From NCBI RefSeq assembly GCF_028745505.1, contig NZ_JAQZZL010000002.1:1054001-1118000 (forward strand): DNA of 64,000 bases, in the 5' to 3' direction. The translations under genes and the position numbers were made by a program. Source of the stretch: Lentisphaera marina. Its GTDB lineage: Bacteria > Verrucomicrobiota > Lentisphaeria > Lentisphaerales > Lentisphaeraceae. Each line of letters opens with the position of its first letter. The first letter of the stretch is position 1. Positions 46,189-54,837 of this stretch are shown one piece after another. The notes beneath the pieces are model-generated. The model ran no database searches, was not told where the DNA came from, and was given only the letters and a program-made list of their open reading frames with translations.

Positions 46189-46237
46189 GTCACCTGGTTG
46201 ATTTTAAATATAATTAAACACTTCGAGACTTGAAACA

Positions 46238-46282
46238 ATGCAAGTTGAAGGACAAGTTACAGGACAAGATAATTTTGAGTGA
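46238..46282 (+). other. 14-codon upstream ORF (MQVEGQVTGQ...) before fic2
   Basis: ATG at 46238 encodes MQVEGQVTGQDNFE then stop, 7 nt before the chosen fic2 ATG and in another frame. The GQVTGQ pattern recurs in frame inside the Fic protein near its end. It may be a leader peptide or a displaced piece of the gene. Confidence 0.35.
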
Positions 46283-46289
46283 AAAGTTA

Positions 46290-47294
46290 ATGTCTTACAA
46301 TCCACCTTTTTCTATAGATGCAGAAATTCTGAATTTAGTTGCCGAGGTATCAGAACTTACTGCTGGTCTAAAATGGGCCCAAAGTCAGAGTCCATCTTTG
46401 CGTTTACGTCGAGTGAATCAAGTACGAACTATTCAAGGTTCCTTAGCCATAGAAGGCAATGCTTTAAGTTGTGAACAGGTGACCGCCATTTTAGAAGGCA
46501 AAAGGGTGCTTGCACCACTGAAAGAAATCCAAGAAGTCAAAAATGCGATAGACGTCTATGAATCTATGAGTAAATGGTCTTGTAATAATGAGTCAGATTT
46601 GTTAAAGGCACATAAAATACTTATGCAAGGCTTAATTGAATCCTACGGTAAATATCGCTCCAAAGGTGTCGGCGTTATGGGAAAGGAAGATATAATTCAC
46701 GTCGCACCACCAGCCGAACAAGTCTCACCTCTCATTAAATCCTTATTTTCATGGTTGAAAACATCACAAGACCATCCTCTCATTAAAGCTTCGGTATTTC
46801 ATTATGAGTTTGAATTTATTCACCCCTTTGATGATGGTAATGGTAGGATAGGACGGCTTTGGCAAACTTTGATCCTAAATCACTGGCATGATTTTTTTTC
46901 ACTTATTCCCGTAGAAAGTATTATCTATGATCATCAGCAAGAATATTATCAAGCACTTAATCACAGTACGCAATTGGCGGATTGCGCACCTTTTATAAAG
47001 TTTACTTTGAAAATCATAAAAGAAGCGATACAACAATTCCTTGAAGAAACAGGACAAGTTACGTATCAAGTTACAGGGCAAGTTAAAAAGCTCCTTAAAC
47101 TATGTAAAAATGACATGAGTCGCAAGGAACTTATGTCGAAGCTTAAACTCAAGGGCCGTGATAACTTTAATAAGCTTTACCTAAAGCCAGCCTTGCTACA
47201 AGGGCTCATAGAAATGACCACACCAGATAAACCCAATAGTCGTTCGCAAAAATATCGCCTGACAAGACTCGGTAGATCATTCTCTGATGACTAA
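46290..47294 (+). CDS. Fic family AMP-transferase, class II (second copy)
   Basis: This paralogue of the Fic at 8541 has the catalytic motif HPFDDGNGRIGR (178-189) and the inhibitory motif SLAIEG (51-56), both intact. After the Fic domain comes GQVTYQVTGQVKKLL, a glutamine-valine repeat commonly seen before the C-terminal winged helix in this group; the helix-turn-helix ending follows. A TTG at 46230 keeps the frame open upstream, but the ATG at 46290 matches the start of the other Fic protein. It sits between two direct repeat blocks, a sign of mobility or duplication. Confidence 0.9.
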   Translation: MSYNPPFSIDAEILNLVAEVSELTAGLKWAQSQSPSLRLRRVNQVRTIQGSLAIEGNALSCEQVTAILEGKRVLAPLKEIQEVKNAIDVYESMSKWSCNNESDLLKAHKILMQGLIESYGKYRSKGVGVMGKEDIIHVAPPAEQVSPLIKSLFSWLKTSQDHPLIKASVFHYEFEFIHPFDDGNGRIGRLWQTLILNHWHDFFSLIPVESIIYDHQQEYYQALNHSTQLADCAPFIKFTLKIIKEAIQQFLEETGQVTYQVTGQVKKLLKLCKNDMSRKELMSKLKLKGRDNFNKLYLKPALLQGLIEMTTPDKPNSRSQKYRLTRLGRSFSDD

Positions 47295-47300
47295 AACTGA

Positions 47301-47519
47301 GATCGCCAAGCCTCAACTTGGCAATTGCGGATAAAACTTCATCCACAGATTTCACTGATTAACTCAGATCTTCAGGCATCAGCCGTCAACTCAGCGAAGC
47401 GTCAACTCAGCGAAGCGTCAACTCAGCGAAGCGTCAACTCAGGCGTCAGCCGTCAACTCAGGCATCAGCCGTCAACTCAGGAACTCCGTTCCGTCCTGCA
47501 GTGAACCCGCGAACGATCT
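47301..47519. repeat. Right direct repeat block flanking fic2
   Basis: It holds the GATCGCCAAGC...CTTGGC hairpin (47301-47322), ATCCACAGATTTCAC... (47341-47384, one mismatch to the left copy in 44), the 16-bp units, and CGCGAACGATCT (47508-47519). Confidence 0.85.
47385..47490. repeat. 16-bp tandem repeat, locus 3, passing into 19-bp variants
   Basis: Three units of GTCAACTCAGCGAAGC are followed by two 19-bp units GTCAACTCAGGC(G/A)TCAGCC and a degenerate end. Confidence 0.9.
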
Positions 47520-47638
47520 TTTAGCGCAGCGCCACCCTTTAATTAATAATTTGTGATTAAGCTTTTTATAAGAAGGAAAGAATTGTTTTTAGGTGTAATT
47601 TTCACTATTAAAACCTTAGTGTAAAGAGTATTTAAATT

Positions 47639-48670
47639 ATGTCTGATGATGAAAAGAAGAAACTCATTCGTTCTTCGGCTGCGGAATATCTAACTTTTGT
47701 TGCTTCAACTGCACAGAGTGGTGTTGAAGCTGTTTATGCAGATGAAAATATCTGGTTAACACAAAAGATGATGGGTGAACTCTACAGTGTAGAAACCAAC
47801 ACAATTAATTATCACCTTAAAAAAGTTTTTGCTGATAGCGAACTTGAAGAAAATTCAGTTATTCGAAAATTTCGAATAACTGCTACTGATGGTAAAAATT
47901 ATAATACAAATCATTACAAGCTTTCGGCAGTTATTGCGGTGGGTTACAAAGTTAATTCAGAGCGTGCAGTACAGTTTCGAAAATGGGCAACGGAAATTAT
48001 TCAAGAGTTTACCATTAAGGGTTTTACAATGGATGATGAGCGTTTGAAAAATGATGGCACCATTCTGGGGAAAAGGTATTTTGAAGAACAGTTAGCACGT
48101 ATTCGTGAAATACGTCTAAGTGAACGTAAATTTTATCAAAAGATTACAGATATTTACATTACCGCTATTGATTATGATCTTACAGCACCAACCACCAAAC
48201 GCTTTTTTGCCACCGTTCAGAATAAATTACATTGGGCGATCCATGGCCACACTGCCGCGGAAATGATTCTAGATAGAGCAAATCATCAGAAAGACAAGAT
48301 GGGTTTATCTAATTGGAAAGATGCACCTGATGGTAAAATTCAAAAATTTGATGTTAGTATTGCAAAAAACTACCTTAAGGAAAATGAAATGGCCCAACTT
48401 CAGCGTTTAGTTTCAGCCTATTTAGATATTGCTGAAGATATGGCTTTGCGCCAAATTCCTCTCACGATGGAAGACTGGGAAATGCGTTTAAATCGCTTTA
48501 TAGAAGCAACCGATCGAGATGTTTTGGAAGATGCAGGAAAGGTAAGCGCAGAAATAGCGCGAACTCATGCCGAAAGCGAATTTGAGAAGTATCGTATTAT
48601 TCAAGATAGACTTTTTGTTAGTGATTTTGACAAAATGTTAGACAATTTAGAAGATCACTCTTCAAGTTAG
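47639..48670 (+). CDS. RhuM-family protein
   Basis: It has the RhuM pattern: an N-terminal part with WLTQKMMGELYSVETNTINYHLKKVF (helix-turn-helix-like), FRKWATEIIQEFTIKGF in the middle, and QNKLHWAIHGHTAAEMI in the C-terminal half. RhuM proteins are found in pathogenicity islands, restriction-modification loci and toxin-like loci, sometimes fused to Fic/Doc. Here it lies 344 bp after a Fic gene, separated by repeats, in the same direction. The length of 343 residues is complete. The activity of the family is not established. Confidence 0.88.
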   Translation: MSDDEKKKLIRSSAAEYLTFVASTAQSGVEAVYADENIWLTQKMMGELYSVETNTINYHLKKVFADSELEENSVIRKFRITATDGKNYNTNHYKLSAVIAVGYKVNSERAVQFRKWATEIIQEFTIKGFTMDDERLKNDGTILGKRYFEEQLARIREIRLSERKFYQKITDIYITAIDYDLTAPTTKRFFATVQNKLHWAIHGHTAAEMILDRANHQKDKMGLSNWKDAPDGKIQKFDVSIAKNYLKENEMAQLQRLVSAYLDIAEDMALRQIPLTMEDWEMRLNRFIEATDRDVLEDAGKVSAEIARTHAESEFEKYRIIQDRLFVSDFDKMLDNLEDHSSS

Positions 48671-48996
48671 CTTTCTCCCCCAAGCACGAAGTGCGCTATC
48701 CAAGTCGCAGGCGCTTCCCAAGCTCGTCCCTGGGATCGCAGGCGTCCCTCCTTCATCTATAGTAAGGAAATTTACAAATGGAGCTAAGCCTGCACGGGGG
48801 GTGAGACATTCGGATGTTGTTGATATTTTGGTGATAGAAGGCATGATGAATGGGTGGTGTTTTGAGTTTTTGTTTTTTGGTCGAAACTAATTTAACTCAT
48901 TCACCACTTTTCACCTCACACGTGAACATTTTTCCTTCAAAGCGTATTTATTAGGTACCAGTAAATTTTAAGGAGTTATTTTAAGGAGTTATTTTT
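48671..48996. other. Intergenic gap with GC-rich repeat fragments and duplicated ribosome site
   Basis: GC-rich pieces such as GGGATCGCAGGCGTCCC resemble fragments at 43411 and 45790. TTTTAAGGAGTTA is present twice in tandem (48967-48992) just before the sulfatase ATG, so two Shine-Dalgarno sequences precede it. No gene is credible in the gap. Confidence 0.5.
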
Positions 48997-50760
48997 ATGA
49001 GATTACTAAGCCTTTTCGCTTTCACCCTTTTGTATGGAGGGATAAATGCCGACGATTTACGCGGTACTAAACCCAATGTCATCATTATCCTGGCCGATGA
49101 CCAGGGCTATGGTGACCTAAGTGTTTACGGCAACCCTATTTTAAAAACCCCGAATCTTGACCGACTCTGCCAGGAATCAGTTTCCTTTTCACAATTTCAC
49201 GTAGCCCCCATGTGCACACCTACGCGTGGCATGTTGTTGACGGGAGTTGATGCCTTTTACAATGGTGCCACGGGAGTTGCATCGGGCATGACAACTTTGC
49301 GAAAAGATCTTCCTATGGCTCCCCAGTTTTTTAAACAAAATGGCTATCGTACAGCCTTGTTTGGTAAATGGCACCTAGGTGATACTTATCCCTATCGTCC
49401 TCAGGATCGCGGCTTTGATGACGTCTTAAGTTTTAATGGCTCCATGATTCCACTCATAGCCAACAAAATGAACGACAGCTATTTCAACCCTCACCTTCTT
49501 AAGAATGGAAACTGGATAAAACACGATGGCTATATCACAGATATATTTTTTGATGCAGCCATGTCCTGGATGAAAAAACAAAATCAAGAACGAAAGCCTT
49601 TTTTTCTCTTCCTCCCCACGCCGACTCCACACTTCCCGAATCAGGTCGCCAACAAGTACGCAAAGCCCTATAAAAACAGGTCTCATAAGGGGGAAGAAGT
49701 TCCTGCAAACTTTTACGGAATGATTGCCAATTTAGATGAAAACATGGGTCGGCTCAACACTTTTCTAGAGGATCAAAATTTACATAAAAACACCATCTTG
49801 ATTTACTTAAGTGATAATGGCACTCAAAGTCACCAGGCCTATCAAATTCACAATGCAGGTATGAGAGGTAAAAAGATCTCCCCCTATGATGGTGGCCATA
49901 AAGTACCACTTTTTATTCGCTGGCCTGCTGGGAAGCTCATGCATGGGCAAGTTATAAAGCAACTTGCTACTGTTCAGGATATCTTGCCGACTCTTATTGA
50001 TTTCTGTAAACTCAAAACTGAAAATTTAGCTTTCGATGGAATATCCATCGTAAGTACGCTACGCGATAAAAATAAAAAAATTCCTGAGCGCACTATCATC
50101 AATCAATATGTCGTTGTTTGGAAAGATCCATCAGGTAAAAAGTGGGATCACTGCTCGGTAATGCGAGGCCCCTGGCGCATGCTTTCCGCAACTGAACTAT
50201 ATAATATTCATGAAGATCCCACGCAAAAAAACAATATCTTCAGTCAGCACCCTGAAATAGCTCAACAACTGCATGAAGATTATAACAATTGGTATAAAGA
50301 AGCTATAAAGAGACATCAGAAAATTCAATGGCTCGAGGCCGGCGGTCAAGCTCCAAATCCAGCTCAATTCACGGCAATTGATTGGATGGGAACCTGTACC
50401 GACACATGGAAGCACGCCCATTCACAGCTTAATTCAAAGGGTTATTACAATATTCAAATAAATGAAAGCGGAGCTTATCAAATCAGCATGAGGCACTGGC
50501 CTGAGGGTAGCCACCTCCGCTTGAGTCCTAAATTCGCCAAAGCCAGATTAAGGATACAACAAGCACGTGAAGGCAAATTTGATAACGCAAATACTGCCAT
50601 CCCACTTTATGAAAAAACGCTTCTTTTAAACGAAAGACAATCCGCTAAATTTGACGTAAACCTTCCAAAAGGTCATTACGAATTTGCCGCTGATTTTTTA
50701 ACTGCCGAGGACCAATTTCACAAAAGCGCCCTCCACCTAATTATTAAAAAACTCGATTGA
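48997..50760 (+). CDS. Secreted type I sulfatase
   Basis: It has a signal peptide (1-18) and the metal-binding start NVIIILADDQGYGDL. The formylglycine site is CTPTRG with the modified Cys at residue 73, then GKWHLGD. The enzyme removes sulfate esters from a polysaccharide or other substrate after maturation by a formylglycine-generating enzyme, not seen here. After the catalytic domain (to about 440) there is a C-terminal extra domain of about 140 residues, beta-rich. It is preceded by a duplicated AAGGAG site. A single gene, not in an operon. Confidence 0.93.
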   Translation: MRLLSLFAFTLLYGGINADDLRGTKPNVIIILADDQGYGDLSVYGNPILKTPNLDRLCQESVSFSQFHVAPMCTPTRGMLLTGVDAFYNGATGVASGMTTLRKDLPMAPQFFKQNGYRTALFGKWHLGDTYPYRPQDRGFDDVLSFNGSMIPLIANKMNDSYFNPHLLKNGNWIKHDGYITDIFFDAAMSWMKKQNQERKPFFLFLPTPTPHFPNQVANKYAKPYKNRSHKGEEVPANFYGMIANLDENMGRLNTFLEDQNLHKNTILIYLSDNGTQSHQAYQIHNAGMRGKKISPYDGGHKVPLFIRWPAGKLMHGQVIKQLATVQDILPTLIDFCKLKTENLAFDGISIVSTLRDKNKKIPERTIINQYVVVWKDPSGKKWDHCSVMRGPWRMLSATELYNIHEDPTQKNNIFSQHPEIAQQLHEDYNNWYKEAIKRHQKIQWLEAGGQAPNPAQFTAIDWMGTCTDTWKHAHSQLNSKGYYNIQINESGAYQISMRHWPEGSHLRLSPKFAKARLRIQQAREGKFDNANTAIPLYEKTLLLNERQSAKFDVNLPKGHYEFAADFLTAEDQFHKSALHLIIKKLD

Positions 50761-50833
50761 CCAGTTAGCTCAGAAAAAGACCTGCGAAGCACTTATCGCC
50801 AGGTCAAGAAATGGCAATTCCTTGCGGGGATCT

Positions 50834-50852
50834 CGAGGGACAGAGTCCCTCG
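50834..50852. repeat. Perfect palindrome CGAGGGAC-AGA-GTCCCTCG
   Basis: Arms of 8 bp lie in the 336-bp gap after the sulfatase. It is the same core as the 111-bp repeats at 55561. Confidence 0.75.
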
Positions 50853-50946
50853 TGTGCGAAGCCTCAATAAAAATAAGCTTCTGCTTTATATGGATAAAAT
50901 AAAAGAGTGGAAAGCTTTTATTCGCTCATCTTCTAGTCCAGACCTA

Positions 50947-51050
50947 GGGTAAACTTGTCTGAGATGCGTTAAAAATATTTTTATCTTATTTATTATTATT
51001 TATTTATAAAAAAAGTATCAAGCTAAATTTAGCGTATAAATTTGCACTAA
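50947..51050. repeat. Left 104-bp direct repeat of the transposase locus
   Basis: It matches 51575-51678 at a constant offset of 628 bp, with a diverged centre. It starts GGGTAAACTTGTCTGAGATGCG and ends TTTGCACTAA, and includes a perfect GCTAAATTTAGC. Confidence 0.85.
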
Positions 51051-51096
51051 TAAAAAATAGCGTATTAATTATCTCTGAATTGAAAGGAGATGAACG

Positions 51097-51600
51097 ATGA
51101 AACGCCAATATGATTTAGAAAGCGATGTGGTTTTCTATCATGTCATTATCAAGGTGCCGGATAATACACTGGGTAACTCGGCTTATGCCTTTGATCATAA
51201 GCATAAAACTTATTTACGTGATTTACTTTTTTGGCTTGAAAGTATCTATGAATTAGAAGTGATTAATTACTGTATAATGAGCACTCATGCTCATTTCGTG
51301 ATCCGCAGGGAGCGGGAATCAAAACTGAGTTCAAAAGAAGTTTCTTATCGGTATAAGAAGTATAAATCACTTAAAGAAATTCCTGATGCTCGAACTTGCG
51401 AAGTCCGCAAATTTGCTAAGCGCCTAAATGACTTGGGGGATTTTATGGGTAATTTACAAAAGCGATTCACAGCTTGGTATAATCAGCAGTTTGATAAACA
51501 TAGAAGAGGTCAGCTTTTTAATCATTGTTATAAGGCAATCCAACTCAAAAATGGTAAAGCTTTGCTAAGGTGTTGGGTAAGCTCGTATGAGACGCGATAA
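51097..51600 (+). CDS. REP-associated (Y1) tyrosine transposase, short
   Basis: IS200/REP-associated transposases cut single-stranded DNA at hairpins. The HUH motif is HAHFV in YCIMSTHAHFVIRR, and the catalytic Tyr is probably in FTAWYNQQFDKHRRGQLFNHCY. The length of 167 residues is near the minimum, and relatives carry a longer C-terminal tail, so it may be shortened. AAGGAG precedes the ATG. The stop lies inside the right 104-bp direct repeat. A 9-bp-stem hairpin 56 nt after the stop (51656-51679) could be the REP-like target. Confidence 0.8.
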   Translation: MKRQYDLESDVVFYHVIIKVPDNTLGNSAYAFDHKHKTYLRDLLFWLESIYELEVINYCIMSTHAHFVIRRERESKLSSKEVSYRYKKYKSLKEIPDARTCEVRKFAKRLNDLGDFMGNLQKRFTAWYNQQFDKHRRGQLFNHCYKAIQLKNGKALLRCWVSSYETR

Positions 51601-51678
51601 AAATATTTATATATAACTAATTATAAGTACCTTATACAAAAAGTATCAAGCCAAATTTAGTGCATAATTTTGCACTAA
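51575..51678. repeat. Right 104-bp direct repeat of the transposase locus
   Basis: It overlaps the last codons of the transposase and includes AAAGTATCAAGCCAAATTTAGTGCA. See the left copy at 50947. Confidence 0.85.
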
Positions 51679-51679
51679 A
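51656..51679. repeat. REP-like hairpin after the transposase
   Basis: TTTAGTGCA, TAATTT loop, TGCACTAAA: a perfect 9-bp stem. Confidence 0.65.
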
Positions 51680-51732
51680 GTAGGGCGCTGGGTTATAATT
51701 TTTAATTCTTAATTGTTGTAACTGTGGATACG

Positions 51733-51747
51733 GCGGGGGCTCCCCGC
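51733..51747. repeat. GCGGGG-GCT-CCCCGC hairpin
   Basis: A perfect 6-bp GC stem in the gap between the transposase and purU. The rest of 51680-51895 is AT-rich, with ATTTTTAATTCT repeated twice. Confidence 0.6.
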
Positions 51748-51895
51748 AATTTTTAATTCTCAATTTTAAATTGTCGATTCTTCGATTAGACAAATCCTCA
51801 GTTAGCCAATTAATTCCCATTAGATTATACATAACATATATTATGCGACATGGTAAATGTATGTGTTGACGATGGCTTATGTCGCTTAACTTGGA

Positions 51896-52747
51896 TTAAT
51901 CGAAAATAATGGTTCGTCCTTTGTAGACGATGATACGATCGGATGCGTGAGCTTTGACGGCATTAGCGAGAACGCGGTTTTCCATATCACGCCCTGCACG
52001 GACCATGTCTTCAGCTGAGTGAGCGTGAGTAACTGGCACAGTGACTTGATCAATGATCGGTCCCATATCGAGTTCTTCATTGGCGTAATGACTCGTTGAG
52101 CCAATGAGTTTAACTCCTTTGGCATAGGCCTGATGATAAGGTTTTGCACCTTTAAAGGCAGGTAAAAAGCCGTGGTGAACATTAATGATCTTATTGGGAT
52201 ACGCTTGAATTAGTATGGGAGTTAGAATCTGCATATAACGTGCCATGGCAATAAAGTCGACTTTTTCCTTAGCAAAAAGATCTACCGCCGCTTGGTCTGC
52301 TGCTTCGCGAATATCTTTATTTCTAGGAATATGATGATAGGCGACGCCAAAATGCTCTGCTGTTGCCTGTAAGTCTGGGTGATTACTCAAAATGAGCGCA
52401 ATATCGACGTCTAATTCACCGTATTTATGCTTGAGAAGCAAGTCATAGAGGCAGTGATCATATTTGGATACCATGATAGCGAGGCGCTTTTTTTGATCTT
52501 TAAAACTGAGTGACCAATCGAAACCAATGAGTTCTGACTTCGCCTTGAGTCGGGTCTCAAGGATGCTGCGCTCGCAGTTTATCTCTGAGCAATCGAACTT
52601 CACATACATAAAAAATTGATTATCGAGGTCTTCGCGGTGCTGCTGAGCATCAATTATATTGGCGGAGCAATCGGCTAAAATCTGGCAAACCTCGGCAACA
52701 ATTCCCTTGCGGTCGGGGCAACTAATCTTTAAAACGGCAGTGGACAT
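51896..52747 (-). CDS. purU: Formyltetrahydrofolate deformylase
   Basis: It hydrolyses 10-formyl-THF to formate and THF. The N-terminal ACT domain begins STAVLKISCPDRKGIVAEV. The transformylase-like domain carries HHIPRNKD, NVHHGFLPAFKGAKPY, and YANEELDMGPIIDQ with the catalytic Asp. The ATG at 52747, with AGGAAAG before it, is chosen over 52768. The length of 283 residues is standard. Confidence 0.95.
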   Translation of the reverse strand: MSTAVLKISCPDRKGIVAEVCQILADCSANIIDAQQHREDLDNQFFMYVKFDCSEINCERSILETRLKAKSELIGFDWSLSFKDQKKRLAIMVSKYDHCLYDLLLKHKYGELDVDIALILSNHPDLQATAEHFGVAYHHIPRNKDIREAADQAAVDLFAKEKVDFIAMARYMQILTPILIQAYPNKIINVHHGFLPAFKGAKPYHQAYAKGVKLIGSTSHYANEELDMGPIIDQVTVPVTHAHSAEDMVRAGRDMENRVLANAVKAHASDRIIVYKGRTIIFD

Positions 52748-52814
52748 TTTCTTTCCTAAAAATTTCAATTGAGAAAAAATAAACTCATATAAGCAAGAGG
52801 CTAGTGCCAGTTCC

Positions 52815-53192
52815 CTATTCTTTTATGGTATTCTCTGAATTCTTTTTAAAAGTACTAATAAATAGGCTGAGCCAAGCAAAAATCATGCATAGGCCTCCAA
52901 TGGGAACAATCGCACCCAAGAATTTTGGCGCCCCCATAGCCATGGCATAGAGGCAGCCAGAGAAGATGAGGCAACCCAATAAATTGAGGTAAAAGCTAAT
53001 ACGATGCTTGTAAAGGGCGAGAAAGAGCATGAGACCAGTACTAAACATGTGATAACGGTTGGCTTTCTCAAACCAATCGAGCTGAGGCATTTCTAATTTG
53101 AGGCCATGGGCAGCAAAAGCGCCAATGAGTATGCAAAGAAAGCCCATAATCGATGCAATTCTCAGCGCCAGTGGATCTTGTAGATTTTTCAT
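52815..53192 (-). CDS. DUF423 small membrane protein
   Basis: It has four hydrophobic helices in 125 residues, with the family pattern GAFAAHGL and HMFSTGLMLFLALY and an ending region GGLCMIFAWLSL. DUF423 proteins (such as E. coli YgdD) have no proven function. It follows purU in the opposite orientation to rimO, sharing the divergent promoter region. Confidence 0.9.
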   Translation of the reverse strand: MKNLQDPLALRIASIMGFLCILIGAFAAHGLKLEMPQLDWFEKANRYHMFSTGLMLFLALYKHRISFYLNLLGCLIFSGCLYAMAMGAPKFLGAIVPIGGLCMIFAWLSLFISTFKKNSENTIKE

Positions 53193-53287
53193 TTTATTAT
53201 CTCATTCATTTCAATTGATGCTCGAGAGCTTGTATTTTTTGATAAAATCAATACTCTGTCAGCAAAATAATTTAAAGGAAATAACTT

Positions 53288-54697
53288 ATGCCTAAAACAG
53301 CAAAAATCTGCGTCAGTAGTTTAGGTTGTGCAAAAAATCTTGTGGATACCGAAGTGATGCTTGGCAGCATGGCAAAAAGTGGCGTGATGATCACTGGTGA
53401 TTTAAATGATGCCGACATCTTTGTGGTCAATACTTGTAGTTTTATTGAAGGTGCTCGTCAGGAGTCGAATGCGGCTATAATGGATGCGATTACCTGGAAG
53501 AAAAAACGTAAGAACCGCAAAGTTGTGGTTGCTGGTTGCCTTCCTCAACGTAGTCCCGAAGAAACAAAGAAAAATCACCCCGATGTGGATTTATTCTTAG
53601 GCCTCGATGATGTGGCGAGCATTGGTAAGATGGTCGATAATTTACTGCGTAAAATGCCGACGATGAATACCATACAAAAAGATGATTTACCCGTTTATCT
53701 CTACGATGAAAACACACCGCGTCTTTTAGTTACGCCTTCGCATTACGCCTACATCAAGATTTCTGAAGGTTGTAATCACAAGTGTAGTTTTTGTGCTATT
53801 CCAACTTTCCGCGGTAAACTTCGCAGTCGTACGATTCAGTCGATTGTCAAAGAAGCGCAAGCCCTGATCAATCGCGGTGTTCGCGAAATCATTCTCGTTT
53901 CTCAGGATTCAACTGGTTATGGCTCGGATTTGAAAGATGGCTCTAGTACAGCGGAATTACTCAAAGCCCTAGATCAGCTCGATTGTGATGAGTACTGGGT
54001 ACGTTTGCTCTACCTCTACCCCACAACCGTGACTGATGAACTGATCGAAACTTTTGCTAATTCAAAGCACATTGCCAAGTACATCGACATGCCACTACAA
54101 CATGGTGCTGATAATGTCTTGAAAACGATGCGTCGTGGTATCACTCGCAAGCGTACTGAGATTTTACTCGATAAGTTCCGCAAAGCAATGCCAGGCGTAG
54201 TGATGCGTACCACCCTACTCGTTGGTCATCCAGGAGAAGGTGAAGCCGAATTTGAGGAGTGCTTAGACTTTGTGAAGCAACAAAAATTTGACCGCTTGGG
54301 TGTATTCACTTATTCACATGAAGAAAATACTCACGCTAAATCCCTCGAAGATTTTGCCGATCCTGAAACTTCAGCCGCACGTCGCGATCAGATCATGGCT
54401 ATTCAGCAAGAAATTTCTTATGAAAAGAATCAGCGCTTTGCTGGGCAGAATCTACGTGTAATCGTTGATGAGGCTTTCTTAAAGACTGATATTGATCCCA
54501 ATGATGAGCGTTTCGACGAAGCGATTATGGAAGAGGAAGGTGACTACTACGTTTTATCACGTACTGAGGGTGATGCTCCTGATGTGGATAACCTAGTTCA
54601 TTTCTCTGCAGATGAATCTATTCTCGATCAACAGTTCCTAACTGTTCACATTGAAGAAGCGACTGATTACGACCTCTATGGTCAATTAGTAAAGTAA
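53288..54697 (+). CDS. rimO: Ribosomal protein S12 methylthiotransferase
   Basis: A radical-SAM methylthiotransferase that modifies Asp of ribosomal protein S12. The N-terminal cluster Cys residues are in SLGCAKNLVD, NTCSFIEGA and AGCLPQR; the radical SAM motif is CNHKCSFCAIP. A C-terminal TRAM domain follows (RVIVDEAFLKTD region to the end). The length of 469 residues is typical. A terminator follows. Confidence 0.95.
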   Translation: MPKTAKICVSSLGCAKNLVDTEVMLGSMAKSGVMITGDLNDADIFVVNTCSFIEGARQESNAAIMDAITWKKKRKNRKVVVAGCLPQRSPEETKKNHPDVDLFLGLDDVASIGKMVDNLLRKMPTMNTIQKDDLPVYLYDENTPRLLVTPSHYAYIKISEGCNHKCSFCAIPTFRGKLRSRTIQSIVKEAQALINRGVREIILVSQDSTGYGSDLKDGSSTAELLKALDQLDCDEYWVRLLYLYPTTVTDELIETFANSKHIAKYIDMPLQHGADNVLKTMRRGITRKRTEILLDKFRKAMPGVVMRTTLLVGHPGEGEAEFEECLDFVKQQKFDRLGVFTYSHEENTHAKSLEDFADPETSAARRDQIMAIQQEISYEKNQRFAGQNLRVIVDEAFLKTDIDPNDERFDEAIMEEEGDYYVLSRTEGDAPDVDNLVHFSADESILDQQFLTVHIEEATDYDLYGQLVK

Positions 54698-54716
54698 GCT
54701 TTTATTCATTCTATTT

Positions 54717-54747
54717 AAGGCCTCTTCCAATGAATAGGCCTTTTTTT
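54717..54747 (+). terminator. Terminator after rimO
   Basis: AAGGCCT, loop, AGGCCTT, then a T run. Confidence 0.85.
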
Positions 54748-54837
54748 GTTTTTTGAAGAAGAATTCTTTTATGGAACTGGCAGTTTTTATTGAGTGGTTT
54801 TAATTTATTACAAACAATTAAATCAGTGAGGTTTTAG

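Noticed and set aside
43431..47490. The tandem 16-bp arrays as a CRISPR locus
   Set aside because: Units are contiguous with no unique spacers, and no cas genes are nearby.
48662..48844. Minus-strand frame of 60 codons
   Set aside because: It covers GC-rich repeat fragments and the end of rhuM; composition and repeats argue against a gene.
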